Positions 8,364-16,093 of a stretch of DNA of 20,807 bases are shown here, in pieces. Positions within the stretch are counted from its first letter, which is position 1; every line of letters begins with the position of its first letter. This DNA is from Lachnospiraceae bacterium. GTDB lineage: Bacteria > Bacillota > Clostridia > Lachnospirales > Lachnospiraceae. Location: positions 1 to 20,807 of the forward strand of contig VSNR01000070.1 of NCBI GenBank assembly GCA_009774345.1, given 5' to 3'. A program made the translations under genes and the position numbers. Under the pieces are notes generated by a model. It worked only from the letters and a program-made list of their open reading frames with translations. It searched no databases and was not told the origin of the DNA.

Positions 8364-9665
8364 ATGAATACTTTTATGAGATGTCTGGTTTTATCATTGA
8401 TGATCGCACTAAGCTGTCAATTATTTTACGAGACCATTGTTCCCAGAAAAAGGCGGCATCCTGAATGGATAAACAATACTGCTACAGCTGCCTTCACTGC
8501 GGGTTTTCTGCTGATCAGCTATGCGGCAGTTCCCCCTTTTGTCCTTCGTCCTGTCCGCATCATCCTCATAACAGTACTGACAGCGCAGTTTTATTTTCAA
8601 ATTCAATTTGCAAAAAACTTGATTTTATCTGTTCTATTCTGCGGTATTTATTGGATGATATCGACTATGACACTGTCTGTACTTTCACTGTTTATGAACT
8701 TTACCACAGAGTCCTCACGCCAGATTTTAGAAAACTTAACTGAAGGAATGAACTTATGCCTGATGATGCTATTTTATCATCAATGCAAACATCATATTCG
8801 CGGTATTGATGATATCCATTGGAAATCATTGGGTTTCTTGCCATTTTTATTCCTGTTTGTCGTCATGGCAATCAATATGATACCCTACAACATTACCGCC
8901 GCAAACAATTATGCACGGCTTGCCGCTATTTCTGGATTTGCTGTTTTGAGTATTTTTCTTTTTTATTTTGCCATGCGTATACTGGAAAAAGAAGAAACAC
9001 TGCAAAAGCTTCAGCTCCGCACTGAACATACACGCAGGCAGATGGCAATGTTTCGCACCATGCAAAAACAATATGAACAGCAGCGCCAGTTCCTGCACGA
9101 CTATAAAAACCAGCTAAACTGCATACAAGGACTTATAAACTGCGGTCAGACGGAGGAAGCCTCCGCATATATCACCCGCTTAACTGGTAGTCTGAGAGCC
9201 CAATACGGTGATATCAACACCAACAACACGATTGTAAATATTATTCTGAATCAAAAATACCAAACTGCAAAAGATAAAAAAATCACCATGGCCTTTGTCA
9301 TCAATGATCTCTCCGCTCTTGCCATGCCTGAAGAAGATCTTGTCACTCTGCTGGCAAATCTGCTTGACAACGCCCTTGAAGCATGTGACCGGCTAAGCAA
9401 CCCGAATCCTGAAATGAAAAAAATCATTCAGTTTAAAATGGTTCTGGAGGACGGTCAGCTTATTGTGTCTGTCCGCAATCCTGTAGATCAGCCTGTAACA
9501 ATTAAAAACAAAACGATTGCTACCAGCAAAAAGAATGCCGTGTATCATGGTATTGGTCTGTCCAACGTTGATTCTGTCATTCAAAAATACAACGGAACAA
9601 GCGCTCTCATATGCGAGGACGGATGGTTTTCATTTACTGCCATTATGCCTTTTTTTGCTGTTTGA
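8364..9665 (+). CDS. GHKL sensor histidine kinase (AgrC-like)
   Basis: Membrane sensor kinase of 433 residues that would autophosphorylate and pass phosphate to the adjacent LytTR regulator. The N-terminal 205 residues hold about six hydrophobic helices, as in AgrC-type peptide sensors. A dimerisation helix follows, with the phosphoacceptor histidine H245 in FLHDYKNQL, then the ATPase domain with the N-box LLANLLDNALEAC (about 329-341) and the G-box HGIGLSNV (395-402). This is the HATPase_c_5 GHKL type. The CAGGAG ribosome site lies 9 bases before the ATG. No agrB-like peptidase gene is present in the window, so the ligand is unknown. Confidence 0.92.
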   Translation: MNTFMRCLVLSLMIALSCQLFYETIVPRKRRHPEWINNTATAAFTAGFLLISYAAVPPFVLRPVRIILITVLTAQFYFQIQFAKNLILSVLFCGIYWMISTMTLSVLSLFMNFTTESSRQILENLTEGMNLCLMMLFYHQCKHHIRGIDDIHWKSLGFLPFLFLFVVMAINMIPYNITAANNYARLAAISGFAVLSIFLFYFAMRILEKEETLQKLQLRTEHTRRQMAMFRTMQKQYEQQRQFLHDYKNQLNCIQGLINCGQTEEASAYITRLTGSLRAQYGDINTNNTIVNIILNQKYQTAKDKKITMAFVINDLSALAMPEEDLVTLLANLLDNALEACDRLSNPNPEMKKIIQFKMVLEDGQLIVSVRNPVDQPVTIKNKTIATSKKNAVYHGIGLSNVDSVIQKYNGTSALICEDGWFSFTAIMPFFAV

Positions 9666-9687
9666 GTGTCGATTCGTGCTACGGTTG

Positions 9688-9716
9688 TTGCAGCGTCTCC
9701 TGCTTTCAATTATACT
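9688..9716 (+). promoter_or_regulatory. Possible internal promoter before the lipoprotein gene
   Basis: TTGCAG (9688-9693), 17-base spacer, TATACT (9711-9716). The octamer TTATACTG occurs here (9710-9717) and again at 9738-9745. The -35 match is weak, so this is tentative. Confidence 0.3.
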
Positions 9717-9799
9717 GTGGTCATCAAGCACAGCTTGTTATACTGACGGTTGAAAAAACTGACCGACAGTATATATTCAAATCGAAAGGAGACTGTAAC

Positions 9800-10576
9800 A
9801 TGAACTGCAAAACACAAATCAAAATCATCGCTTTGCTGCTTGCCGATGGACTGCTGCTCTGCGCCTGTGGAAAGAAGGTCACTGCCCCCACTCCTGCCAC
9901 GTCGCAGGAAACCGTTGAATGCGTAATGGAATCAATCAAAAATCTGGATCTGGAGACACTGAACCAATATACGGATAATTATATAGAAACTTATCACAAC
10001 TGGATCGGTGTTCCAATCGAGAAGGAGTACCGCATCTTTAACGAATTATTACAGCCCCGCTCCAAACACGGAAAACAATATCAATCCGCTTACAAGCTGG
10101 ATCAGAAAATCATGGAAAATCTGACCTGGCAGATATATGCTGTGCGCGAAGATTCCACTGCCGCAGAGATTGATATGACCATCACCAACATTGATATGGC
10201 AAAGGTGATGGAAAAGTATGAAAACCATATTATTGAAAATATACTTGAAAGTCCTGGACTTGGTTTCGCACAGTTTATAACAGACATGTCCGAGCTGGCA
10301 GCCGGAAAAGATACACTGATATCCTATATTGACAATTTAGAGGACAGTGATCTTAGTATCTTGGATGTCACTGTCACCGCAGATCAGGAAAACGGTAAGT
10401 GGACAGTCCATCTAAGCCCTGATTTTATCAACGCTTTTCTGGGAAATATGTACACAGATACCTGCACAGAAAACATAGAACAGCACACCGATGAATTAGA
10501 AAAGAAAATGGAAGACAAAATGAATCAGTGGGCAGATGGTATAGAAGCAAAATACTCGCAGCTTTTTATGGAATAA
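9800..10576 (+). CDS. Lipoprotein linked to the two-component system
   Basis: Predicted lipid-anchored extracytoplasmic protein, 258 residues. The signal peptide has a lysine-containing N-region, a hydrophobic core and an LCAC lipobox with the lipidated cysteine at C23. The mature part starts with a threonine/proline-rich linker, then a segment of the form ETVECVMESIKNLDLETLNQY. This resembles the NTF2-like, DUF4878/DUF5105-type lipoproteins of Firmicutes, whose second half has alternating short strands ending in a sentence such as ENGKWTVHLS. The last 40 residues are highly charged and helical. The open frame reaches back to 9611, but the ATG at 9800 has a GAAAGGAG ribosome site 8 bases away and gives a proper signal peptide. 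The gene lies 134 bases after the sensor kinase gene and may be part of its operon or its target. Function unknown. Confidence 0.85.
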   Translation: MNCKTQIKIIALLLADGLLLCACGKKVTAPTPATSQETVECVMESIKNLDLETLNQYTDNYIETYHNWIGVPIEKEYRIFNELLQPRSKHGKQYQSAYKLDQKIMENLTWQIYAVREDSTAAEIDMTITNIDMAKVMEKYENHIIENILESPGLGFAQFITDMSELAAGKDTLISYIDNLEDSDLSILDVTVTADQENGKWTVHLSPDFINAFLGNMYTDTCTENIEQHTDELEKKMEDKMNQWADGIEAKYSQLFME

Positions 10577-10635
10577 ATACAATAATCAAAGCAACGATTT
10601 ACCAGCTCCGAAAAAGTTTAGAAATGGAGGAACCC

Positions 10636-11643
10636 ATGAACATTGTCATAGCAGTTGATTCTTTTAAAGGCACCCTGTCCTCTATGGAGGCAGGGACTGT
10701 GATCAAAAATGCAGTCAGAAAAGTAATGCCTGATGCCAGTGTGCGCGTCTGTCCGCTTGCCGACGGCGGCGAGGGCACTGTGGAGACGCTTACGCTTGGA
10801 ATGGGCGGTGTGCTGGAGACAATCACCGTGACAGGACCGCTTGGGACCCCAGTGGAATGTGTCTATGGAATCCTTGAGAACCGCCGGACTGCCATCATCG
10901 AAATGTCAGGCGCCGCAGGGATTACACTTGTTCCAGCGCAGGACAGAAACCCGCTTAACACCACTACATACGGCGTGGGGGAGGTTCTCAAAGATGCGGT
11001 CTCCAAAAAATGCAGGCACTTTATCATTGGAATCGGCGGAAGTGCGACAAACGACGGTGGTACCGGCATGCTGCAAGCATTGGGCTATGGTTTGCTTGAC
11101 GAAAAAGGAAATCCGATTCCCTTGGGCGCCAAAGGTTTGCAGAAACTTTGCACAATCACCGACGATTCTGTCCTTCCAGCACTCAAAGAGTGCTCCTTTC
11201 AAATTGCCTGTGATGTGACAAACACGCTGTGCGGCGCACAAGGATGCAGCGCGGTATTTGGTCCGCAGAAGGGAGCGGATGCTGCCATGATTGCCCAGAT
11301 GGACCAGTGGCTTGCGCAGTATGCGGCGCTGACGGCACAAAAATACCCTCATGCAGACGCAAATCAGGCTGGAACCGGAGCAGCCGGCGGCTTAGGATTC
11401 GCCTTTGTCTCTTATATGAATGCAGTGCTGGAACCCGGTGTCAATATCGTATTAAAAGAAACCAGCTTGGAAAACGATATCCGTATAGCAGACCTCGTTG
11501 TCACCGGCGAGGGACGGCTGGACGGTCAGACGATACTTGGAAAGGCACCAATTGGCGTTGCCGGCATCGCCCAAAAAATATGGCAAAAATGTGTCCTTCT
11601 TATTTTCGATATTCTTTTAGCTGCGCCTGTAATTGAGCTATAA
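10636..11643 (+). pseudogene. Glycerate kinase (GarK/GlxK type), frameshifted and C-terminally truncated
   Basis: Family enzymes phosphorylate D-glycerate to 2-phosphoglycerate (class II) and are about 375-380 residues. The frame here gives 335 residues from ATG 10636 (GGAGG ribosome site 5 bases upstream). The N-terminal and central parts are intact: AVDSFKGTLSS, LADGGEGTVE, the IGIGGSATNDGGTGML glycine-rich motif, ACDVTN and VVTGEGRLDGQT. At the A6 tract 11573-11578 the frame reads AQKIWQKC; removing one A restores AQKYGKNV, the expected family sequence. Right after that (about 11593) homology ends: the remaining sequence is the antisense of the 3' end of the convergent Rpn-like gene. About 65-70 C-terminal residues are therefore absent. 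Most likely an inactive remnant; a sequencing error could explain the frameshift but not the missing end. Confidence 0.82.
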
Positions 11644-12475
11644 GTGCCTCCTTTTCTGCCAACTCTGTATCCTTTGCTACCAATGCCGTATTTTTTTCCG
11701 CTAACGTTATTTCATACGTTTTTAACATCCGCTGACTCTCTTTCAGCATTGTCTCATACGTTTTCAGTATTCGCTGTCCTTCCTCTCTCGCCTCACACAT
11801 ATAGCGCACTGCATCATTTTGGTTGAGTCGGAATATTGTTTCCCCAGTTTCCTCAAATATATCACTTTTCTGTGCAATCATCTTCAATTCCTCCCATGTC
11901 TTTGCCTTGAAGAGCTTCGCCCAATAGTCTATTTCATAGGCTTTGTCCTCCTCTGTCGCTATGTCTATCTGAGTTAAGTCTAACACATTCAATGTAAGCT
12001 TGTCATTATAAATATAATGTTTTTTCACATTCATCATCTTGTTTGTGGCATAAAACTCAGGATGCTCTAAAAATGGCGTAAAATCAAGGATGCCGATGTG
12101 ATATGCAGGCTTTGCTTCTGTGTAGGCATCGCCTTTTTCCAGGCTGTCAAATGCCCTGCACAGATACAGCAGCGAACGGTCCTGCCAGAATCCTTGGCGC
12201 AGTACCTGCATCTCGATATTGATAATCACTGCGTCATTGAGGATTACTTTGATGTCTAAAACAAATGTTTTGTCATCGACTGCCTCTCCCAGTTCGATTG
12301 GATTTAAGATGACTACGGACTTAACCTTGCTGCAATCCAGATGAAGCAGCGCACAGATCAATCCTATAAGAACCTTTTTATTCTCCTGTAGTACTGCGCG
12401 GAACATATAGTCGTTCGTCATAGTGTAGTCAATTTTTCCGGTGGCGTTCTGAAAGGCGCTCTTTGTTTGTTTCAT
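11600..12475 (-). CDS. Rpn-like PD-(D/E)XK nuclease (putative transposase family)
   Basis: Member of the Rpn/YhgA-like group (PD-(D/E)XK nuclease family transposase, PDDEXK_2), 291 residues; relatives promote recombination by DNA cleavage. N-terminal DYTMTNDYMFRAVL is the usual family opening. The nuclease core shows D74 in VLDIKV and an ExQ variant in INIEMQV (E88, Q90). Next come the conserved FWQDRSLLYLCRAFD and HIGILDFTPF segments. Residues about 230-291 form a charged coiled coil with a duplicated 14-residue unit. The start at 12475 is chosen over 12532 because of the GAAGGGAG ribosome site, and because the longer version would begin inside the promoter. It converges on and overlaps the broken glycerate kinase. 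No terminal inverted repeats or target duplication were found, so it is not shown to be mobile here. Confidence 0.86.
   Translation of the reverse strand: MKQTKSAFQNATGKIDYTMTNDYMFRAVLQENKKVLIGLICALLHLDCSKVKSVVILNPIELGEAVDDKTFVLDIKVILNDAVIINIEMQVLRQGFWQDRSLLYLCRAFDSLEKGDAYTEAKPAYHIGILDFTPFLEHPEFYATNKMMNVKKHYIYNDKLTLNVLDLTQIDIATEEDKAYEIDYWAKLFKAKTWEELKMIAQKSDIFEETGETIFRLNQNDAVRYMCEAREEGQRILKTYETMLKESQRMLKTYEITLAEKNTALVAKDTELAEKEALIAQLQAQLKEYRK
11712..11776 (-). repeat. Duplicated 42-base unit in the Rpn-like coiled coil
   Basis: Two similar 23-base blocks (11712-11734 and 11754-11776) are spaced exactly 42 bases, i.e. 14 codons. They encode RMLKTYEITLAEK and RILKTYETMLKES. In-frame tandem duplication lengthens the coiled coil. 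Confidence 0.7.
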
Positions 12476-12509
12476 AAAAGTTTTTCTCCCTTCGTATGAT
12501 CTGTAGTTC

Positions 12510-12523
12510 CATCTGCGCAGATG
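12510..12523. promoter_or_regulatory. 14-base perfect palindrome in the Rpn-like leader
   Basis: CATCTGCGCAGATG lies just downstream of the -10 element of the Rpn-like promoter, around the expected first transcribed bases. The position would suit a repressor operator; no binding factor is known from the window. Confidence 0.4.
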
Positions 12524-12532
12524 CTGTCTCAT

Positions 12533-12561
12533 ACCCTATCAGAATATTCCTTTTATGTCAA
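12533..12561 (-). promoter_or_regulatory. Promoter of the Rpn-like gene
   Basis: Minus strand perfect TTGACA (12556-12561), 17-base spacer, TAGGGT (12533-12538). The -35 is strong and the -10 is weak. Confidence 0.5.
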
Positions 12562-12646
12562 ATCGAAATGTAAAAAATCGCCTGAAATGTAATAATTAGC
12601 ACACTTTAACTTACTGGTATGCTATATTCCCTTTTGTTCCGGCAGC

Positions 12647-12679
12647 AAAAAACCTGTCCGCAACCGCAGAACAGGTTTT
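12647..12679 (-). terminator. Intrinsic terminator after the DUF3298 lipoprotein gene
   Basis: AAAACCTGT (12649-12657) pairs with ACAGGTTTT (12671-12679), and the minus strand continues into a run of six T. It lies about 31 bases after the lipoprotein stop codon. Confidence 0.75.
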
Positions 12680-12709
12680 CCGATTAATCCGCTTATTTTG
12701 AATACAATG

Positions 12710-14302
12710 TTATCCAGCATATGGCAGCAGCTCAAAGTATTCATTCTCTGACACTCCATCTATCAAAAGCTGCCACTGCTCCTGATCGCGCACGTAGCTG
12801 ATGGTGCCTGTCTCTCCTGTGTCCAACTGAAAGTAGGCAGTCCCCGCATTGTCTGTTCCGGTAATCCTGAGCATACTGCCAGCGGGGAGGGTCGTCTCTG
12901 CCCCTGACAGCGTCACCGGCAGCTCCTTCACCACCGTCAGTTCATAAGACGTATCAACCACATAGACCTCCTCTGTCTGAGCCAGTTCTCCTTCGGCTGT
13001 CAGCTGATACTTCATGCTGCCCATATAGGAACCAAACACATCCAGATGCATGAAAAGACTCAGCGCATCCGTTCCGAGATAAAATTTGCCAGATGCCCCT
13101 AAATACGCACCCTCAAAGGACGCGCCGTCCAGCTTGTCACACGCCCGCACAGTCCCATCCGTCACCTCATATACATAAGTCACAAAATCATCCGACGCGT
13201 AATCACAGCAAAATATCAGAAAACTGCGCCCATCTGCGCGTTTTATTGCATATCCCTCTACAAAGCGGCTAAATGAGCCGACTGTCTCACTGGAATCTCC
13301 TGACACAACTGTCACTTCTGCCGTACCATACTCCTCGTTCTCCACAGAGGCAAGCATCACTTTCCCATCTATGCCCAGCAGCCTTGAAATGTCCTCATTC
13401 TCCATCACATGCGCAATCATGCTATTGCATGGGCTGGTGTACTGTTCTTTGATATATTGAGCAAACTCATCATAGGGCAGCGTCACGGACGGCGCACCTG
13501 CCACATAAGGCGCAACACTGTACAGACTGTACTGTATCACAATCCCAGTATTATCCAGATACCAGCACGCCGGCGTCCCGCCAAAGGTATCTGTCTCCAC
13601 GACTTCCTGATATTCTGGAAAAAGCTCTTCCCCATACTGTGTTTCCAGTTCCTGTGTAATATAACTGACAGCCTTGTCATAAAAGCCCTCCGCATCGCTC
13701 AGAATATCTTCAAGCTGCATTTTTTTGCCGCTTTCTACATCAAACGTTGCACCATCAAAAGCATAGAAACCATGCGCTCCGCCTTCATAATCATTATAGA
13801 TCGTGCAAAAGCTGGCAATGCGATCATCAATCCTGTACACTGCAACACTTTCGTTGATGTAATAATTCATAAAGTAATAATCTTGATCTTTTTCTGATTC
13901 ATAGTGCTCTTTGGCTGTTTGCAGCAGTTCCTCATAGTCCTCCGTAAGTCCGCCCCACTGCGCCGACAGTGCAGCATTCAACGCATCATAGCCATCTTTT
14001 TCAACCGTAACTTTATCCGCAGAAGCCGACAAAAGCAGTGTTTCGCCATCGTCTGTATACCAGTCTTTTTTCTCCGATACAATGCCAATCGTTGGAATCT
14101 CTAAAGCAGGAATCTCCAAAACAGCCTTGTCCGCTTCTTCGGTGTTTATCATTTCGCTTGCTTTATTTTCAGATGTTTCCATCGTTTCACGCTGTGACTC
14201 CTGCGCAATTTCCGAATCCAGCTCTCCGCCTTGTTCTGCACTGCATCCGCCTATCATTAATCCTGTTAAAATCCACGCAGTGCACCATAGTTTCTTTTTC
14301 AT
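12710..14302 (-). CDS. RsiV-like (DUF4163/DUF3298) lipoprotein
   Basis: Predicted lipoprotein of 530 residues. The signal peptide ends in LMIGGC with lipidated C20, followed by an acidic, low-complexity linker (about 21-60). Residues about 75-290 carry the DUF4163/DUF3298 pair, recognised by YEGGAHGFYAFDG, TFDVESGKKMQLEDIL and the WYLDNTGIVIQY ... VAPYVAGAP ... LPYDEF pattern. In RsiV this domain binds lysozyme, but in many lipoproteins its ligand is unknown. The C-terminal 230 residues look beta-rich and include an SH3-like stretch near the end (YELTVVKELPVTLS ... TGETGTISYV). No ECF sigma factor gene is adjacent and there is no cytoplasmic anti-sigma part, so an anti-sigma role is not supported. 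The ATG has an AAGGAG site 11 bases upstream. A strong terminator follows. Confidence 0.85.
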   Translation of the reverse strand: MKKKLWCTAWILTGLMIGGCSAEQGGELDSEIAQESQRETMETSENKASEMINTEEADKAVLEIPALEIPTIGIVSEKKDWYTDDGETLLLSASADKVTVEKDGYDALNAALSAQWGGLTEDYEELLQTAKEHYESEKDQDYYFMNYYINESVAVYRIDDRIASFCTIYNDYEGGAHGFYAFDGATFDVESGKKMQLEDILSDAEGFYDKAVSYITQELETQYGEELFPEYQEVVETDTFGGTPACWYLDNTGIVIQYSLYSVAPYVAGAPSVTLPYDEFAQYIKEQYTSPCNSMIAHVMENEDISRLLGIDGKVMLASVENEEYGTAEVTVVSGDSSETVGSFSRFVEGYAIKRADGRSFLIFCCDYASDDFVTYVYEVTDGTVRACDKLDGASFEGAYLGASGKFYLGTDALSLFMHLDVFGSYMGSMKYQLTAEGELAQTEEVYVVDTSYELTVVKELPVTLSGAETTLPAGSMLRITGTDNAGTAYFQLDTGETGTISYVRDQEQWQLLIDGVSENEYFELLPYAG

Positions 14303-14355
14303 TGTCTATACTACTCCTTGATCTTAGGAGCTCACCTCCCGATTATGAAATTCTT

Positions 14356-14489
14356 TTATCCTTTGGGTTGCCGCCACCCATGTGCATCCATCATCCCTCT
14401 GATCTCAAAAAGTTTATCCAGAAACCAGTACGGAATCATGCTTCCCTGCGCCTGCATTGCCAGCACTTCAAATCCCACAATTCTGCCAT
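14356..14489 (-). pseudogene. Possible small frame-broken ORF
   Basis: A perfect AGGAGG (14498-14503) lies 8 bases before an ATG at 14489 that opens only 16 codons. In the neighbouring frame a 40-codon stretch ends at 14356 (GTG at 14478) and contains AMQAQGSMIPYWFLDKLFE and ends DAHGWRQPKG. A single added base near 14480 would join the two into a protein of about 44 residues. The composition looks coding-like, but I recognise no family. It may be a decayed small gene or chance. Confidence 0.3.
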
Positions 14490-14521
14490 AATCCCTGCCT
14501 CCTGAAATGATTTCAAACTAT

Positions 14522-14560
14522 CAGAGTGCATCGGCTGCTTTAAACAGCTCCTGCACTCTG
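14522..14560 (-). terminator. Hairpin downstream of the nitroreductase gene
   Basis: CAGAGTGCA (14522-14530) and TGCACTCTG (14552-14560) form a 9-bp stem, extended by an inner GCTG/CAGC helix. It follows the nitroreductase stop by about 16 bases. The T-run is poor, so it is a weak terminator candidate or an RNA-stabilising hairpin. Confidence 0.45.
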
Positions 14561-14576
14561 CTCCTTCCCTATCTGC

Positions 14577-15119
14577 CTACACGAATTTCAACAGTTCTTC
14601 CACGCTCTTTCTCTTCGGTGCAGCCGGCTCCTCGTCCGCGTAGCCTACTGCCACGAGTGCCGCCACCTTTTGTCCTTCGTCGATGCCGATAATCTCAGCG
14701 ACCTTCGCCTCGTCAAAAATGCCAAGGATAACAGCGCCGACTCCTTTTTCATGGGCAGCAAGGCAAAAGGTCTGTGTCGCAAGTCCTGCGTCAAACACTT
14801 CCCAGCGGTCTTCCTTTGATGTCGTATAGGAACCGTCGCGCTCAAAGCCGCTTCTGCCGTGTACCATATTGACTACGACAAGCGCCGCACAGCCTTTGAT
14901 GATGCCATTATTGTGCTCAAATCCAAGCGTTGCCTCCTCTGCGATCTTTGCCTTGATCTCCGCATTTTCAACGACTACATACCTCGTCACCTGCGTATTT
15001 TTCCAAGAGGGTGCATAGGACGCCGCCGCCACGATTTCCTGCATAACTTCATGCGGCACCTGCTCTGCCTTGAATTTTCTGATACTTCTCCTTGTCTCAA
15101 TGCATTTGATTGTTTCCAT
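14577..15119 (-). CDS. Nitroreductase family protein
   Basis: FMN-dependent NAD(P)H oxidoreductase fold, 180 residues, matching short nitroreductase-family proteins. Visible marks: the N-terminal FMN-binding RRSIRKF, the ASYAPSWKNTQ segment typical of the family, the middle helix DAGLATQTFCLAAHEKGVGA, and C-terminal VAALVAVGYADEEPA with the KRKSVEELL tail. The physiological substrate cannot be read from the sequence. The ATG at 15119 has a GAGAGGT ribosome site. It lies 56 bases after the sufB-like gene with no terminator between, so it is probably the third gene of the suf-like operon. That suggests a redox or cofactor role next to Fe-S assembly, which is inference. Confidence 0.9.
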   Translation of the reverse strand: METIKCIETRRSIRKFKAEQVPHEVMQEIVAAASYAPSWKNTQVTRYVVVENAEIKAKIAEEATLGFEHNNGIIKGCAALVVVNMVHGRSGFERDGSYTTSKEDRWEVFDAGLATQTFCLAAHEKGVGAVILGIFDEAKVAEIIGIDEGQKVAALVAVGYADEEPAAPKRKSVEELLKFV

Positions 15120-15175
15120 AAGTACGACCTCTCTTTCTTTTGTTTTTATTTTTAATATAATTAATATTTATATTT

Positions 15176-16093
15176 CTATTTCAAAAATCCGTTTACAATC
15201 TGCTCCTCCGCCTCTGCTTCTGTCAGTCCCAGCGTCATCAGTTTGATCAACTGCTCGCCCGCGATCTTTCCGATTGCTGCCTCGTGAATCAGGCTCGCAT
15301 CAAGGCTGTTTGCCGTAATTTCCGGGATTGCACGCACGATCGCGTTGTCCATGATAATCGCGTCACACTCAGAATGCCCTGCACACTTGTTGTTGCCATT
15401 GATATGCGAGTAAAAGGTCTGCTCTGAAAAATCCTTTGCCACTGAGCGCGAGATCACGTTTGTGCTCGAATCCTCGCCGTCCAGATCGACATAAAAATTT
15501 GTTGTCGCTTTCTGTTTTCCATGTGTCATGAGCTTTTCTTTAATGACAAGCTGCGCGCCCTTTCCAAGCTTTGCCCTCGTCACTCTGTCCGTGGAGTCCA
15601 CCCCCCGGATTTGCACCGTGTCCATCTCCATGTAACTGTCCTCGTCCAGATTGACGATCGTCTCTGGGTTCATCACGCGCTCCCCGGTGCCCTCGCCAGA
15701 GCCGTAGTGCTTCTCTACATAGCGCACTTTTGCATTTTTTCCGACGAAAAAGGAATGGATACCGCTGTGCTCGCTTGTCTTGTCCCCGCCATTGTGAATA
15801 CCGCAGCCTGCCACAATCGTGACATCGCAGTCCTCGCCAATGTGAAAATCATTGTACACCAGCTCTTTGAGTCCTGTCTGGGTCATGAGTACGGGGATAT
15901 GCACGCTCTCCTTTTTGGTGCCGGGCTTGATAAAAATGTCGATTCCCGGTTTATCCTCCTTGGGGACGATCTCGATGTGTTCTGTGGACTGTCTTCCTGC
16001 CGCTTCGCCGTTTGCGCGGATGTTGTAGGCGCCTGCGGGCACTTCATGCAGTCCCGCCACCTGCATCAGCAATGTTTTCTGAATCTCATCCAT
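15176..16093 (-). CDS. SufB/SufD-like Fe-S cluster scaffold (minimal, SmsB-like)
   Basis: Single SufB/D-family (COG0719-like) protein of 305 residues, shorter than E. coli SufB (495) or SufD (423). It consists mostly of the beta-helix core and C-terminal helices, with the long N-terminal region missing. The C-terminal signature SLIHEAAIGKIAGEQL retains the conserved histidine (H270, SufD H360 equivalent), but the position of the SufB catalytic cysteine (C405) is leucine. Other cysteines are C89, C97, C237 and C243. It would form a complex with the SufC-like ATPase and hold nascent clusters. The ATG at 16093 follows an AGGAGGG site; a longer start at 16126 lies inside the ATPase gene and is rejected. 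The start overlaps the ATPase stop by 8 bases (ATGGATGA), implying translational coupling. Confidence 0.9.
   Translation of the reverse strand: MDEIQKTLLMQVAGLHEVPAGAYNIRANGEAAGRQSTEHIEIVPKEDKPGIDIFIKPGTKKESVHIPVLMTQTGLKELVYNDFHIGEDCDVTIVAGCGIHNGGDKTSEHSGIHSFFVGKNAKVRYVEKHYGSGEGTGERVMNPETIVNLDEDSYMEMDTVQIRGVDSTDRVTRAKLGKGAQLVIKEKLMTHGKQKATTNFYVDLDGEDSSTNVISRSVAKDFSEQTFYSHINGNNKCAGHSECDAIIMDNAIVRAIPEITANSLDASLIHEAAIGKIAGEQLIKLMTLGLTEAEAEEQIVNGFLK

Noticed and set aside
9746..9765. CGGT/ACCG inverted repeat before the lipoprotein gene as a LytTR site
   Set aside because: LytTR sites are usually paired direct repeats; the match here is too short and does not fit the consensus.
9611..9799. Upstream extension of the lipoprotein frame into the sensor gene
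   Set aside because: It would remove the signal peptide from the N-terminus; the ATG at 9800 has a good ribosome site and lipobox.
12476..12532. Earlier ATG for the Rpn-like gene
   Set aside because: It falls against the -10 element and in the palindrome; the start at 12475 has the ribosome site and the family N-terminus.
11593..12646. Rpn-like gene as a complete mobile element with terminal inverted repeats
   Set aside because: No matching inverted repeats or target duplications were found at either end, and no remaining glycerate kinase sequence is present on the far side.
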